Made by a program: the position numbers and the translations under genes
Origin: JAGQOZ01 sp041399205
GTDB taxonomy: Bacteria > Planctomycetota > Planctomycetia > Pirellulales > Pirellulaceae
Assembly: GCA_041399205.1 (NCBI GenBank)
Contig: JAWKTK010000012.1
Span: 1 to 64,000 of the forward strand
DNA length: 64,000 nucleotides
Reading direction: 5' to 3'
Notes under the pieces: generated by a model
What the model was told of the DNA's origin: nothing
Databases searched by the model: none
The model's input: the letters and a program-made list of their open reading frames with translations, nothing else
Shown here: positions 39,144-49,064 of the stretch, one piece after another
How positions within the stretch are numbered: position 1 is the first letter of the stretch
How the letters are laid out: the number at the start of each line of letters is the position of its first letter

Positions 39144-40154
39144 CTATGGCATGCAAACAGGCTGAGTCAACATCACAGGTTGATCCAAATTCACAATCCA
39201 AATGTTGCGATAATGGACAGGCGCGCCGTGTTCTTGCAATTTAATGGGAAACAATTCCGTACCCTCTGGTTTCCCCGCGCCTGTCTTATTGGGAATCTCA
39301 TAGTTGTCGTGCACTGCCACGCCGTTATGGAGCACGGTGATGCGAGCGTTCTGGATTTTCTGTTCGGCGGCATCAAATTTAGGCGAATGGAATGTGATGT
39401 CGTAGGTCTGCCAAGTCAGCGGCGGAAACGCCATGTTTTGAGCGGGTGGTTGAGTGCGATACAAACTGCCACATTCGTTGAAGACGCCTTCTAACCCGAA
39501 CGAATCCAACACCTGCACTTCGTAACGGCTGAGCAAATAAACGCCGCTGTTGCCTCGATTCTGAGATCGAGCGTGTGGCATGTAGGGCGTTTTAAATTCG
39601 ATGTGTAGTTGAAAGTCCTTATACAACGGAATGAATTCCGTACCCGCAATCAGGAAGCCTTCTTCCGACAGCTGGCCGTCTTTGAAATTCCCAGCATGAG
39701 TCCCGTCGAATAGAACGTCTGCGTTGGCTGGTGGTGATAAATTCAATGTAGGACTTTTGCGAAGCACCTTTTGCAACTGCGACTGTACTACGCCGTTCAG
39801 ATCGTAAACCGTCGCCAGCCCGCGGTAGACGACAACCGAATTCAATTCGCCGGTTAAGACCAGCGCATCTCCGTTACGTTGGCCCGTCATCACGGTTCGC
39901 ACTGCTTGATTCCAGCCGTTGCCGGGCAGACCGCCTTGGTACCACATCCCTTGGAACTTGCCGTCCCCTAGGGCCAAGACTTGCAGACCTTGATTACCCG
40001 AGTGGTTCATTCGAGCCAGACAGGTATATTCCCCGGTCAGCGAAAAATCTGAATCCACTTTGGCAAGCGAATCGGCAACAGTTTGGCCAGAGGCAACTTG
40101 GCCCAGACCCAGACAGCTCGAAAGCAAGACGACACACGCAAAACAGAATTTCAT
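39144..40154 (-). CDS. Exported DUF1080 protein (3-keto-disaccharide hydrolase-like)
   Basis: 336 aa from ATG 40154 (MKFCFACVVLLSSCLG), a signal peptide ending ASGQT. DUF1080 spans ~150-330: LFDGTHAGNF, FQLHIEFKTPYMP, NRGNSGVYLLSRYEVQVLDSFG, WQTYDITFHSPKF, VHYRNIWI. The family includes 3-keto-glycoside hydrolases with a concanavalin-like fold. Residues ~25-145 form an additional N-terminal domain (YTCLARMNHSGNQGLQV). Probably acts on disaccharides or glycosides in the periplasm. Convergent with the DUF1501 gene. Confidence 0.9.
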   Translation of the reverse strand: MKFCFACVVLLSSCLGLGQVASGQTVADSLAKVDSDFSLTGEYTCLARMNHSGNQGLQVLALGDGKFQGMWYQGGLPGNGWNQAVRTVMTGQRNGDALVLTGELNSVVVYRGLATVYDLNGVVQSQLQKVLRKSPTLNLSPPANADVLFDGTHAGNFKDGQLSEEGFLIAGTEFIPLYKDFQLHIEFKTPYMPHARSQNRGNSGVYLLSRYEVQVLDSFGLEGVFNECGSLYRTQPPAQNMAFPPLTWQTYDITFHSPKFDAAEQKIQNARITVLHNGVAVHDNYEIPNKTGAGKPEGTELFPIKLQEHGAPVHYRNIWIVNLDQPVMLTQPVCMP

Positions 40155-40274
40155 AAAAACGCCTCGGGCTAGATGCGAAACCAATGCCAACCGAATTCTC
40201 AGGTCACCATCATAACGTCGCGAATTGTGCGTTTCTACTGCCACTGTACGCTGATAAGCATTCGTTACAGGTGC

Positions 40275-41258
40275 TCACTTGAGTTGTTGGTTTTGGACGT
40301 CATTCATCCTGAGTTTGATTTGTTTTTCCAAACCGGCTAGGCCAAGCCGACGTGCCAGAAAGTGTCCCGCCAGATTCAGAAAACCGAATTGCTGTACGCG
40401 ACCACGCTTCAGAGTAATGAAGTCATGAATGCGTAAGCATAGCGATTCCAAAACGCCAATTTTTAGCGGCGATTCGGTTGTAATGGAAAACCCTCGGCGG
40501 CGCATCATTCCTTGAGCTTTAGCTTCGATCCAACGAATTTCATTCTCCGAGAGATTCTTCTTCCACTGCTGGAGAGCTCGAGCGTCTGGTAAGTCGTAGG
40601 TAGACGAACCGGCATATTCGAACATTTGCTCCGAGAATTCAACACCCAAGAATTGACACACTTCGCGCAGCACCACTTCCGTATTGGTCACTAGATCTTG
40701 ATAGCGAACTTCCATGTACCGATCCGAATCCAGCGAGCTCTTGAGCCGCTCCCAAGTCTCTTCCGCTTCAATCCAACGATCTACACCAAAATAGACATTC
40801 CCAGACCATCCCATTTTCACGTTCGAGCGAGCGACATCGCGTGGATCACGAAGGATGTGCATGAACCGTGCATTGGGCCAGATGGACAACAGTCTGTCAA
40901 AATGACGATGCACAGTGGCACCCACCATTTGCTTACCGTCTTGCAGGCGTTTTTGTTCCAGGAAACTGTGCACCAGTTCGGGATAGTCAAGCGAACGATC
41001 GACATCGTGTCCAGTCAGCTGAAACACGCGGTCGGTTTCCAGAAAGGCATGATACGCCTCCGAGTCCGGAAAGCGTTCATCTTCCAAAAAATCAACAGCA
41101 AATTCAAATTCGCTATGAAAGGCCAAATCTGGATGATGATCCAACATTAGACGAAACAGCGTCGTGCCAGACCGTTCTGCGCCAACCAAGAAACATGGCT
41201 CCGCCAAATCTGCGATTGAATCGTGCATGGGCTCGTTAACGTAAGTTGTTTTGTGCAT
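40275..41258 (-). CDS. PAPS-dependent sulfotransferase family protein
   Basis: 327 aa. FLVGAERSGTTLFRLML is the 5'-phosphosulfate loop; LRDPRDVARSN is the 3'-phosphate motif of PAPS sulfotransferases. Met 11 (MHDSIADLAEP) is a possible alternative start at 41228. Cytoplasmic; no signal peptide. It would add sulfate to an unknown acceptor such as a polysaccharide or lipid. Of note in a segment with three exported sulfatases. Confidence 0.9.
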   Translation of the reverse strand: MHKTTYVNEPMHDSIADLAEPCFLVGAERSGTTLFRLMLDHHPDLAFHSEFEFAVDFLEDERFPDSEAYHAFLETDRVFQLTGHDVDRSLDYPELVHSFLEQKRLQDGKQMVGATVHRHFDRLLSIWPNARFMHILRDPRDVARSNVKMGWSGNVYFGVDRWIEAEETWERLKSSLDSDRYMEVRYQDLVTNTEVVLREVCQFLGVEFSEQMFEYAGSSTYDLPDARALQQWKKNLSENEIRWIEAKAQGMMRRRGFSITTESPLKIGVLESLCLRIHDFITLKRGRVQQFGFLNLAGHFLARRLGLAGLEKQIKLRMNDVQNQQLK

Positions 41259-41349
41259 ATCGAAACTTACGTCCCCTACCGAAATCGCGCCCGCGAAAAG
41301 ACAAGATCACGGACAGCGAATGGACAAGCGAAACCCGTAAATTCGGATC

Positions 41350-41727
41350 TTAAGGCTTCTTTAGTTGCTTACGCTTGATCCGTTTATGACGAGCGATAAA
41401 CTCGGCGCGCTGCTTCACCTCGTCTACTCGCTCTTCAACTTGCTGCTGATTCGCGTATGCCGAACGAATCTGCTCATCCCATTCGCGATGATCAATGATA
41501 GTTACGTGGACACTTGTTCCCATCTGACTGGCAGATCGAGCGAACAGTCCTGGCTGGCGAAAAACATATCCTCGGCCAACGGAACTAGTGCTTCCCAACC
41601 CCCAATCGGGAAGTGACATGCTTCCGTTCGAACGATAGATGTGGTACGACGGCAACGCTAGATTCTGCGAATATGCGGCAACATTTAAGCCGAGCAGCCC
41701 AAACAGAACCAGAAACACGGACTTCAT
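41350..41727 (-). CDS. Small secreted protein, unknown
   Basis: 125 aa from ATG 41727 (MKSVFLVLFGLLGLNVAAYSQ), a clear signal peptide; upstream in-frame sequence lacks one. The mature part is polar, with a basic, coiled-coil-like C-terminus (QQQVEERVDEVKQRAEF, KRIKRKQLKK). No family recognised. Immediately upstream of nothing on its strand; single-gene unit. Confidence 0.65.
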   Translation of the reverse strand: MKSVFLVLFGLLGLNVAAYSQNLALPSYHIYRSNGSMSLPDWGLGSTSSVGRGYVFRQPGLFARSASQMGTSVHVTIIDHREWDEQIRSAYANQQQVEERVDEVKQRAEFIARHKRIKRKQLKKP

Positions 41728-42162
41728 CTTCTTCCTCAACGAATAGGTGTATCGCAAAATCCGACATGCCGCGACACATTCGAAATTCGGCATGAACCTA
41801 GCAAACGGTATTCGATTTGCCCACAACTCAGACGGCAATCACGTTGCATGTCGGCCCAAATGCGCTGGCAAAAAATCGACAGCTCTCTGTCCGTCACCAT
41901 AAACGATGGTTCGCGATTGCGTCAAACACGTTCGCGCAATCCATCCCGACGTTGGTTTGGCCAGCAACTCGTCAAAATCTGCATTCCTTTTCTCATGCCG
42001 GGCAGAATGCTATCTTAATTCGAGCGGTGTATGCGGATTACCGTCCGCTGGGTTCATGACGCGATACAGAATCGGGCTCGTCGACCAGCGAAGAATCGTA
42101 CATGATTTCGCAACTTCGGTTCGGTTTCTTGTAATGAGCCAAACATCTATGTTGGGGTTACC
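41728..42162. other. Divergent intergenic stretch
   Basis: 435 nt between a minus-strand small secreted protein gene and the plus-strand AsmA-like gene. It should hold both promoters. Open frames in it have no ribosome site or recognisable protein. No hairpin stands out. Confidence 0.5.
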
Positions 42163-43446
42163 ATGCAAACATTTTTGCGTCGCCGAGTCGCTACAATCTG
42201 CCTGTTTCTTGTCTTCGTGTTATTCGTCCTGGCTTTCTTGCCTTCGCTATTAGCCTGGACGCGAATTGCCGACCGCGTCATTTCGGCGACGCTGGCCGAT
42301 AGCCACATGGAGTTTGAATACCAGCGAGCCACGTTATCTTGGTTCGGAAAACAGAAGATCTATGACCTGGAACTGAGGGACGAAGATCGGAAATGGAAAG
42401 TTACCACACCAGTCGTCGAATTGGACCGAAGTTTTCTGCAACTGCTGGGAAACCAACAGCAACTTGGTGCACTCTGCCTAAACGAACCGACCATCCAGAT
42501 TGACGCCAACCGTCATTGGCAAAGCCAAACGGAAGTTCCCGAATCGCCTGACGACTTGCTCGAAAAATCAGAGCGAGACGTACGAATCAACCTGCTGGTT
42601 AATCGAGCGAACATTGATGTTATCACAGCATCTTCTGCGCGTAACCGAATGCGTCCGATGTTACCATCGAGGCGGTTTTTTGAGAGGCAAGCCGAAGATG
42701 CGACCGTTACCATCTTGCCAGGACGAATCATCGACCGGGCCAACCTGACTCCGGCGCTGTGTGAACACGGCTTACACTTCATTGCACCAATTTTGGCAGA
42801 TGTTGCTTGGACACAAGGCCAGCTTTCACTAGATGTAGTTTCCTGCAAGATCCGACTGAGTTCCATCCAGGATTCCACGGCAGAAGGCGACCTGACAATT
42901 CATCAATTGATAACAGGCCTGCGCAATCCATTGGCTAAGCAATTAACCGTGGTGCTGCGTCCTGAAGATGAAAACCAATCCATCCAAATCGCCAATGAAT
43001 CCAAGATTGGCTTCGAAATGTCCGGAGGCCGCGTCCATCACTCGGGACTTGAATTCGGCTTGGCACACCGCAATCCGCCCTTCTTACTTCGCTCCGAAGG
43101 CTCCGTCGGCATCATTGACGAATCATTAGATCTGTTGATTACCGTTCCCCTGCCCTCGGAATTGATCGGCGGACCCCTGGGACAAGCATTGGCGGGACAA
43201 GAAATTCAGATTCCAGTTGCAGGAACACTCGAAAAACCCGAATTGAACGTCCAGGGTGACGGGCAATTTGCCAGTGAACTTCTCAGCAAACTGGCTGCTC
43301 CCGTTGTCCAGGGTGACATCAGCGCCCAAGACGTTCTGGATCAGCTAAAAGAGCTGCGTGATGACGTCCAACAACGACGCAACGAACGGAAAGAGTCTGG
43401 ATCGGGTTTGCTGCAACGATTGCGACAACGCATCCAGCGTCCGTAA
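42163..43446 (+). CDS. AsmA-like membrane-anchored protein
   Basis: 427 aa. One N-terminal transmembrane helix (ICLFLVFVLFVLAFLPSLLAW). The body has the alternating beta pattern of AsmA/TamB-type proteins, with the terminal signature IQIPVAGTLEKPELNVQGDG and a basic tail. Such proteins are inner-membrane anchored and are linked to phospholipid or outer-membrane assembly. A similar but diverged protein is at 14630-15861. Intact gene. Confidence 0.75.
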   Translation: MQTFLRRRVATICLFLVFVLFVLAFLPSLLAWTRIADRVISATLADSHMEFEYQRATLSWFGKQKIYDLELRDEDRKWKVTTPVVELDRSFLQLLGNQQQLGALCLNEPTIQIDANRHWQSQTEVPESPDDLLEKSERDVRINLLVNRANIDVITASSARNRMRPMLPSRRFFERQAEDATVTILPGRIIDRANLTPALCEHGLHFIAPILADVAWTQGQLSLDVVSCKIRLSSIQDSTAEGDLTIHQLITGLRNPLAKQLTVVLRPEDENQSIQIANESKIGFEMSGGRVHHSGLEFGLAHRNPPFLLRSEGSVGIIDESLDLLITVPLPSELIGGPLGQALAGQEIQIPVAGTLEKPELNVQGDGQFASELLSKLAAPVVQGDISAQDVLDQLKELRDDVQQRRNERKESGSGLLQRLRQRIQRP

Positions 43447-43484
43447 TTCCGGCAGAACGCGATCGGTTGCTTCGAGTGTTACTG

Positions 43485-43841
43485 TTATTTCAATCGAGCT
43501 TCCACGTGTTCGACTAACTGTTCGGCCGTATCAATTAGGGCATGGGCTTCTTTCGCCCCCACTAACACCACTAAGTCCACTGCGGCCAGCAACGGCTTGG
43601 ATTCGCCAGTATTCGGACTGATTCGGCCCGAATTGGCTCTCGATGCAGTCGGAGACACCTTGGCGATGCGTTGCTTCTTCATGCCGGATTTAACGTTACT
43701 GACAAAGGCCGCAGATACGGTGATCTCGCGTTTTGCTAAATTCGCTACGACCTCTTTGGGAGACGTAATGCCTTTTTTCAGTTCATTTCGAACCGCCTGC
43801 GACTTGTTGATTCCTCGCTTCGCAACCTTTCGCTTTGCCAT
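43485..43841 (-). CDS. Small basic protein with a helix-turn-helix-like segment
   Basis: 118 aa from ATG 43841 with AAGGAG upstream (a TTG two codons earlier is not needed). The N-terminus is highly basic (MAKRKVAKRGINKS). Residues ~11-55 (SQAVRNELKKGITSPKEVVANLAKREITVSAAFVSNVKSGM; split here as SQAVRNELKKGITSPKEVV and AAFVSNVKSGM) look like a winged-helix or HTH unit of a kind I have seen in planctomycete small proteins. A linker and a C-terminal helix (AKEAHALIDTAEQLVEHVEA) follow. DNA binding is inferred, not shown. Confidence 0.7.
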   Translation of the reverse strand: MAKRKVAKRGINKSQAVRNELKKGITSPKEVVANLAKREITVSAAFVSNVKSGMKKQRIAKVSPTASRANSGRISPNTGESKPLLAAVDLVVLVGAKEAHALIDTAEQLVEHVEARLK

Positions 43842-43956
43842 TACCAAACAACTCCTTTCCCGCGCCTAAATTCGTCGGCCGCCTGATGATTACGCTGGAG
43901 TTCGAGTATAACGAATGAAACATTTTGATGCTCAGAAAAACTTCGTCCCCAAACCG

Positions 43957-43990
43957 AAAAAGGGCCGCGACTTTCGTCACGACCCTTTTG
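43957..43990 (-). terminator. Rho-independent terminator after PEP-CTERM gene
   Basis: On the minus strand AAAGGGTCGTGAC and GTCGCGGCCCTTT pair over 13 bp with two G-T pairs, followed by T-rich sequence. It is 31 nt past the stop at 44021. Confidence 0.88.
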
Positions 43991-44020
43991 ATGAATCAGA
44001 ATAAAGTTGATCCGCGTACG

Positions 44021-44671
44021 CTATTTCTTGCGTCGATACTTAAGGCCTACCAAACCTAACAGCATCGTCAAACTCCAGCCAACCACGGACGACACTTCGG
44101 GAACGACTCCGCCGCCTGTCGTGAAAGTTTGATCCACAAACGAAAGAGTAACAGCACCTTGGGTCGATGCGGCGTCCACGGTGAAACTGACATTCAATTC
44201 GCTTTGCGGAGAACCAAAGACGGTTGAATCCAACAGGTCCGTTCCATCTACGGTTGAATCGTAAATATTCAATGAATTTCCCAAACCGGCAAAAGTCGAT
44301 GTAACGCCGATGCTTCCATTCCCAATCGCCGTCGGATTCCCCATCAACGTTGAGCTAAGAAAGCCCGCTGCTGAATCTGTGGGCGTGACCCGGTAGCTAA
44401 CGGTTAATTCAGATGGACCATTCACAGGATAGTCCAAAAACCCGCCTTGGATGCGAATGCCGTAATTGCCACTGCTATCCAATTCCACCACGTTGATAAA
44501 TTCCGGTGAAGGCATTTCGCCACTGTAGCTCACCGAAAACTGATCGAAGACTAAATCGCCTACCGTTAACGATCCGTTGTTATCGACAAGGTCGGACAGG
44601 GCTACCGCCCCGCTTGCCATGGGCGTCAAAAACAACGCGGACAATATACGTGCTGCAATTCTAAGTTTCAT
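44021..44671 (-). CDS. Secreted PEP-CTERM-like protein
   Basis: 216 aa with a signal peptide (MKLRIAARILSALFLTPMASG). Residues ~30-185 are a beta-rich, Gly/Ser/Thr-rich domain (VDNNGSLTVGDLVFDQFSVSY). The end is VPEVSS, hydrophobic helix, KYRRKK, a PEP-CTERM-type signal with VPE in place of PEP. Exported and probably processed at the C-terminus. Function unknown. A terminator follows. Confidence 0.85.
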   Translation of the reverse strand: MKLRIAARILSALFLTPMASGAVALSDLVDNNGSLTVGDLVFDQFSVSYSGEMPSPEFINVVELDSSGNYGIRIQGGFLDYPVNGPSELTVSYRVTPTDSAAGFLSSTLMGNPTAIGNGSIGVTSTFAGLGNSLNIYDSTVDGTDLLDSTVFGSPQSELNVSFTVDAASTQGAVTLSFVDQTFTTGGGVVPEVSSVVGWSLTMLLGLVGLKYRRKK

Positions 44672-44829
44672 CGTAGTTTCCCATCCCAGTCATCAAAGGT
44701 CTCTCTTTTGATCAACCCCTTTAGTGTATCAACGTCCGTCATGCGTTCCAGCGTTTCGTCCACAAACTTGCCCAAATCCTCAAAATTCCTCCACTGGCTC
44801 TGCCCAAAAGTCAACACATTCAAACACGG

Positions 44830-46586
44830 TCAGTTGGCTTCGAACCGACGAAAGGCTCGAAAACCAATCCAAAGCGGCAGAAACGTTGCGAACAACGTAA
44901 CAAGTAAAGAAAACAGAACGCCCACCAAAATTGCAAATCCGGATGGATCAGGACCTCCTTCGGTGAGTCGAACTTGATACCAATAAACGGGAAACGCGGT
45001 GGCACAGGTCTGGCTGATGACAAAGAAGGCGCTCAACACCAGTGTCAATGTTCCACCAAATCCGCTGCGACACGTGATGGAGAAACGGCGGCTCCATCAT
45101 GTCTGGAAAACGAGCTCCTAAGCCAACAGCCATGCCGCAAAGACCAAAACACGTTCCTATCGCCGAAACTTGGTGTAACACGCCAATCCAGTGCTCGATC
45201 CCAAACTTGTAACGCCACATCGCTTAGGCAAATCAAGCCGCACGTCGGAAACAAGGAGACCGCCAAGGCAAAGACTAATTTGGACCACAAAATGGAACTT
45301 CGCTTTATACGGCAATGTTCCCAAGACCCAAAAGCGACGTCCTTCCATGCTGATCATGGGATAGATGAATCGAGTTGTAAACGTCAGAAAGGATCAGCCC
45401 ACGACGCCCAAATTCGTAAAGCCAACTGCCGTAATCCAACCATCTAATTCCTGCCCATAGTGGAATCGACGGACATACACAAAATAGAATGCCAACAGGC
45501 CAAAGAAGATCAAGAACTGCGACCAATGCATCCGGGTCGCGGCAGAAAAGAAGCGTCTTTCAGCAGCAGCAAACGCCATTGCCGCGGAAACGGCGTGAGA
45601 CCGAATTCGAACATCTGATCCACCGGTTCGAAGAAATGCCAACGAGTGGTTCGTTTGGTGCCCTGCAGTTCCGAGAAGCTGCCGCGAAAATATCGATCGG
45701 CAATCTGATAAACCACAATCGGTCCTAACAGCGCATTCGCCGTCAAGGCTGCCAGAAAGGAAAAGCTCTCCCAAAATGCATTTCGCGTCGCATGCTGACT
45801 AGCCGGATGAGCCGCTTCCAACAAACCTGTGCTGAGCCACCAACTTGGCAGGTAGGGCTGTTCAGCCAATTTCATTCGGCTCAACGTATTCTGAAACCAA
45901 AGGGCGGACAGTAAGTCCTTCGATTCGCCCGCAAACGCCGTAAAGAAAAACGATCCAAAGACAGCCAACACGATGGCTGCCACAAACCCCAGCAACCAAA
46001 AGCGATATTTGGGAAAAAACGAAACCACCAACAGGCACAAAATGCTGCCTATGGAAGTTGGAATGAAAACAAACGACACCAGAAACGGCAATAACATAAG
46101 GTAGTAGTACCAAGGCGAATGGGCCACACAACCATAAGCCACCAGCAACGGACTGCCCAGCAGAATAAAGCCCCAACAGCTCAACACCACAGCCTCGTAG
46201 AATTTGTGAATCACAATTCGCCCGGGACGAATCGGCATCGTCAACAAATGCGATACTTCGGCCGTCTGATACAGCGATGTAAACAAGATCACTGCGGATG
46301 ACAAGCACAACATGACCAACAGCGAAAGAAAGAAGACGTTGTAAATTGCGTGTACCGTTCTAGCCAACGTCGGCGAATGCCCAATGGCGGACGTAATCAA
46401 ATCAAACCCAACATAAAACAATCCAAACATGCAGAGCCAAAACACGGCACTCAACACCACGACCACACACACGCGAAGTCGGCTTGTTCGCAACGATTGC
46501 AAGATGGTCGCTCGGAACGTTTGCCAACGTACTTGTTCCAGGACACGAGCTTCCTGGCGATCGGTCAGAGCACGCTTTTGCAACAT
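44830..46586 (-). pseudogene. ABC-2 exporter permease, about six frameshifts
   Basis: Multispanning membrane protein, ~585 aa when merged, encoded 4 nt downstream of the ATPase gene. The first 350 residues (from ATG 46586) are continuous, with helices such as VCVVVVLSAVFWLCMFGLFY and FLSLLVMLCLSSAVILF. After ~45560 the matching protein continues through successive frames: MHWSQFLIFFGLLAFYFVYV, MISMEGRRFWVLGTLPYK, LVFALAVSLFPTCGLICLSD, GLCGMAVGLGARFPDMME, and finally MTLVLSAFFVISQ to the stop at 44830. Each block is hydrophobic and collinear, so the original gene was probably whole. Substrate unknown. Confidence 0.82.
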
Positions 46587-46590
46587 CGTC

Positions 46591-47340
46591 CTATCCCTGC
46601 GCTACGAACGATTCAGACGCTTCATTGGTCATTTCTAAAAACAGCGTTTCCAGTGTCGAATCGTGACGTTCCAGCTGTCGTCGCAAATCAGAAATAGTCC
46701 CCACAAACTTGAGCCGACCATGGGCAATGACACCGATGCGATCCGCAATCTCTTCGGCTACAGACAATGTATGCGTCGACATGAATACGGTGGTACCCTT
46801 GGCCGCCTCCATTCGCAACAGATCTTTTACAAACCGCATACTCTTGGGATCCAAGCCTACCATCGGTTCGTCCACAATCAGTACACGCGGCTGATGGACC
46901 AGGGCCGAAGCAAACACCACTCGCTGCTTCATACCGTGCGAATAGCTTTCACACAGCTGGTCCACCAAACCCACTTAATTCAAACGCCGCAATTTGTTGC
47001 TCGATACACTCTTTCGCCGCATACCCTCTATGCCGTACATGCCTACCGTGAATTCCAAGAATTCACGACCGGTCAGCTTGTCATACAAATACGGTTCGTC
47101 CGGAACATAGCCCACAATCCGACTCGCATCTTGCGGTTGCTTGACCACATCAAATCCATCTAGCGTCACACTGCCTGCGGCCGGCACCAGCAGTCCCACC
47201 ATTGATTTAATTGACGTTGTCTTGCCAGCTCCGTTGGGGCCTAGGAACGCGAAGACTTCGCCTCGAGCAATCGTTAAATTCAAATCCGCAACGGCGGTCT
47301 TTGTGCCGTATCGCTTCGTCAAGCCACATATTTCTATCAT
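46591..47340 (-). CDS. ABC transporter ATP-binding protein (two frameshifts)
   Basis: About 250 aa. Walker A GPNGAGKTT (~35-43), Q-loop region VGYVPDEPYLYDKLTG, signature YSHGMKQR in place of LSGGQ-x-R, Walker B VLIVDEPMVGLD, His switch MSTHTL. Close to the CcmA/NatA group of exporter ATPases. Shifts are at ~47020 (adding one A to an AAA run restores KECIEQQIAAFEL) and at ~46974-46976 (one extra G in GGG). It sits between the membrane-anchored protein gene and the permease, same strand, tight spacing: one exporter operon. Confidence 0.9.
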
Positions 47341-47410
47341 TGTTCACCGAATCCAATTTGCTCCGATTCTCCCTGGCTCGCTGGCTGACATGAGTAGATG
47401 ACCTCGGACG

Positions 47411-48349
47411 TCAAGGCATCAACACCGCCTTACCTTCAGTGCGAACAAACAGCACTTGTAAGCCACCCACCTGCATCTGTTGCTGCAAGACTTCGCCATC
47501 CTCATCCACCCACAACTGGCCAATCGGTTCTTCTTCAGCCGAAAGTGCTCGTTGGTAATTGCGCCGAAACCGAACGATATGCACCGGCCGATCCTGCCCT
47601 TGCCAATCGACCGTCGTTTTCTCGTCCACGGTGGCCCAAATCGTATCCATGCCACCGGTTATGGAAAGTGGTCGATACGACTGAAAGCTCCAACTTTGCC
47701 CCACCTTTAATCGTCCTAGCCGAGGTTGAGGCGAAAGAGAATCCGCCACCAATTGGCCCGGCGGTATCTGCACGACAGTTTCATAAAGTTGCCGATATCC
47801 TCCACCGTCCGAATCCTCCTGCAGCGAATCTGATAACAGCTTGCTGCGCACCTTCACTTGCAGCTGATCATCATGAACAGCTCCATACAGTTTGATCACA
47901 TCCTGGAATCCTTCCATACCGACCGACGTGGTAAAGGAAGTTAATTCGCCAAAATGGCTGAAACTCATCTCCGTTCTGATCGACATATCAATCTCGCCAA
48001 TTTCGTCCAAATCTCCGCCCGATAACGCTGGCAAAGCCGCCGCCATCCAACCCAAGGTTTGTTGCACCAACTTGGCCACCGGCAAATCCTGCAATTCCAC
48101 TCGACTTGCCAATTCCCCCGTCCCATCATCACGGCGAATCACTTGGTTCGTCGCAAAACCAATCTGGTTGCCGTTTAGCAGAATTTGCCATTCCACCGGA
48201 CGCACTTCGGCTTCCCGAGGCAATACATCCTGAAACGTTGGCGGCTGACCATGACGAATCGGCGGTACCACGCGAGACCACACCAGCCAACCCATCGTCA
48301 CGCCCCAAGCCAGCAACACGCCACCGATGTACAATCGCTGCGAAATCAT
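47411..48349 (-). CDS. Membrane-anchored protein of exporter operon, unknown family
   Basis: 312 aa. N-terminal helix LYIGGVLLAWGVTMGWLVW. A long soluble region follows (VEWQILLNGNQIGFATNQVIRRDDG, LKVGQSWSFQSYRPLSI, EPIGQLWVDEDGEVLQQQM) that is beta-rich. I recognise no named domain. It is the first gene of a minus-strand unit with the ATPase 70 nt downstream and then the permease, which suggests a periplasmic accessory role for that exporter. Confidence 0.75.
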   Translation of the reverse strand: MISQRLYIGGVLLAWGVTMGWLVWSRVVPPIRHGQPPTFQDVLPREAEVRPVEWQILLNGNQIGFATNQVIRRDDGTGELASRVELQDLPVAKLVQQTLGWMAAALPALSGGDLDEIGEIDMSIRTEMSFSHFGELTSFTTSVGMEGFQDVIKLYGAVHDDQLQVKVRSKLLSDSLQEDSDGGGYRQLYETVVQIPPGQLVADSLSPQPRLGRLKVGQSWSFQSYRPLSITGGMDTIWATVDEKTTVDWQGQDRPVHIVRFRRNYQRALSAEEEPIGQLWVDEDGEVLQQQMQVGGLQVLFVRTEGKAVLMP

Positions 48350-48629
48350 TATTAAACCGCAATTTTGTCAAAATTGTTTTTGCTTTACATGCCGCTAAAT
48401 TTGTCACCGAACCATTAGCGAGAACCGTTCGTACACCATGTTTTAGCGGTTTCGGCCACTTCGGTTCTTTCGAATCTCACGCATGACCGTCGCAACTGCT
48501 TTGATTGTAAGCGAATTCGCCCTAATCGAGCCAATCGGCAGGCGACTTGTTGTGATTCCGGATGGAAATTGATATGTTTAACCCCGTTGTCAGGCACGCT
48601 TCGTAACGAGAACAAAAGGAGAAGATGCG

Positions 48630-48854
48630 ATGCCCAGGAGTTCCTATTTCTACCAGACCTGTCCGACTTGCGGACGCAGTTTGCAAGTTCGCGTCGAGTA
48701 CTTGGGGCGAGAAGTAATTTGTCGGCATTGCCGAGGCCGTTTGGTAGCTTCGGATGCAGACGAAGTAGACACGTCAGCGTGTGACTCCCAAATTCTGGAG
48801 CGGGCAAACCATTTGCTCAGCACAGCCGAAGTCCAAGTTAGAAATCCCGGATAG
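48630..48854 (+). CDS. Small zinc-ribbon protein
   Basis: 74 aa with AAAGGAG 13 nt upstream. The zinc site is CPTC (~11-14) and CRHC (~31-34), joined by RSLQVRVEYLGREVI. This CxxC...CxxC ribbon is common as the N-terminal module of planctomycete kinases and envelope proteins; here it stands alone. The tail is acidic. Function not recognised. A terminator follows. Confidence 0.72.
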   Translation: MPRSSYFYQTCPTCGRSLQVRVEYLGREVICRHCRGRLVASDADEVDTSACDSQILERANHLLSTAEVQVRNPG

Positions 48855-48880
48855 ACTTGGTCCTGGTTTTCATCATTTCC

Positions 48881-48913
48881 AGCCGTAGATGCACGTCATC
48901 GTACGGCTTTTTT
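48881..48913 (+). terminator. Rho-independent terminator
   Basis: AGCCGTA, 14-nt loop, TACGGCT, then T6. It lies 27 nt after the zinc-ribbon stop. Confidence 0.85.
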
Positions 48914-49064
48914 ATTCTTCGCTGCAGACCAGCACCCCGTGTCTTTGCCGCTGGCAAGTCAGCGGAAACATGTCGACCACCGGCAAGCCCAAATGGTTTG
49001 ATTCGCATGTGCTACGCTTAACACAACCGGTCCTTATCCTTTTGAAACCGTTCGGTGCACTCCG

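Noticed and set aside
41906..42253. 115-codon + strand frame in the spacer before the AsmA-like gene
   Set aside because: Cys-rich, random-like, overlaps the real start in another frame, no ribosome site.
47020..47040. Programmed frameshift in the ABC ATPase
   Set aside because: No slippery heptamer with a downstream structure was evident, and similar shifts occur in many unrelated genes.
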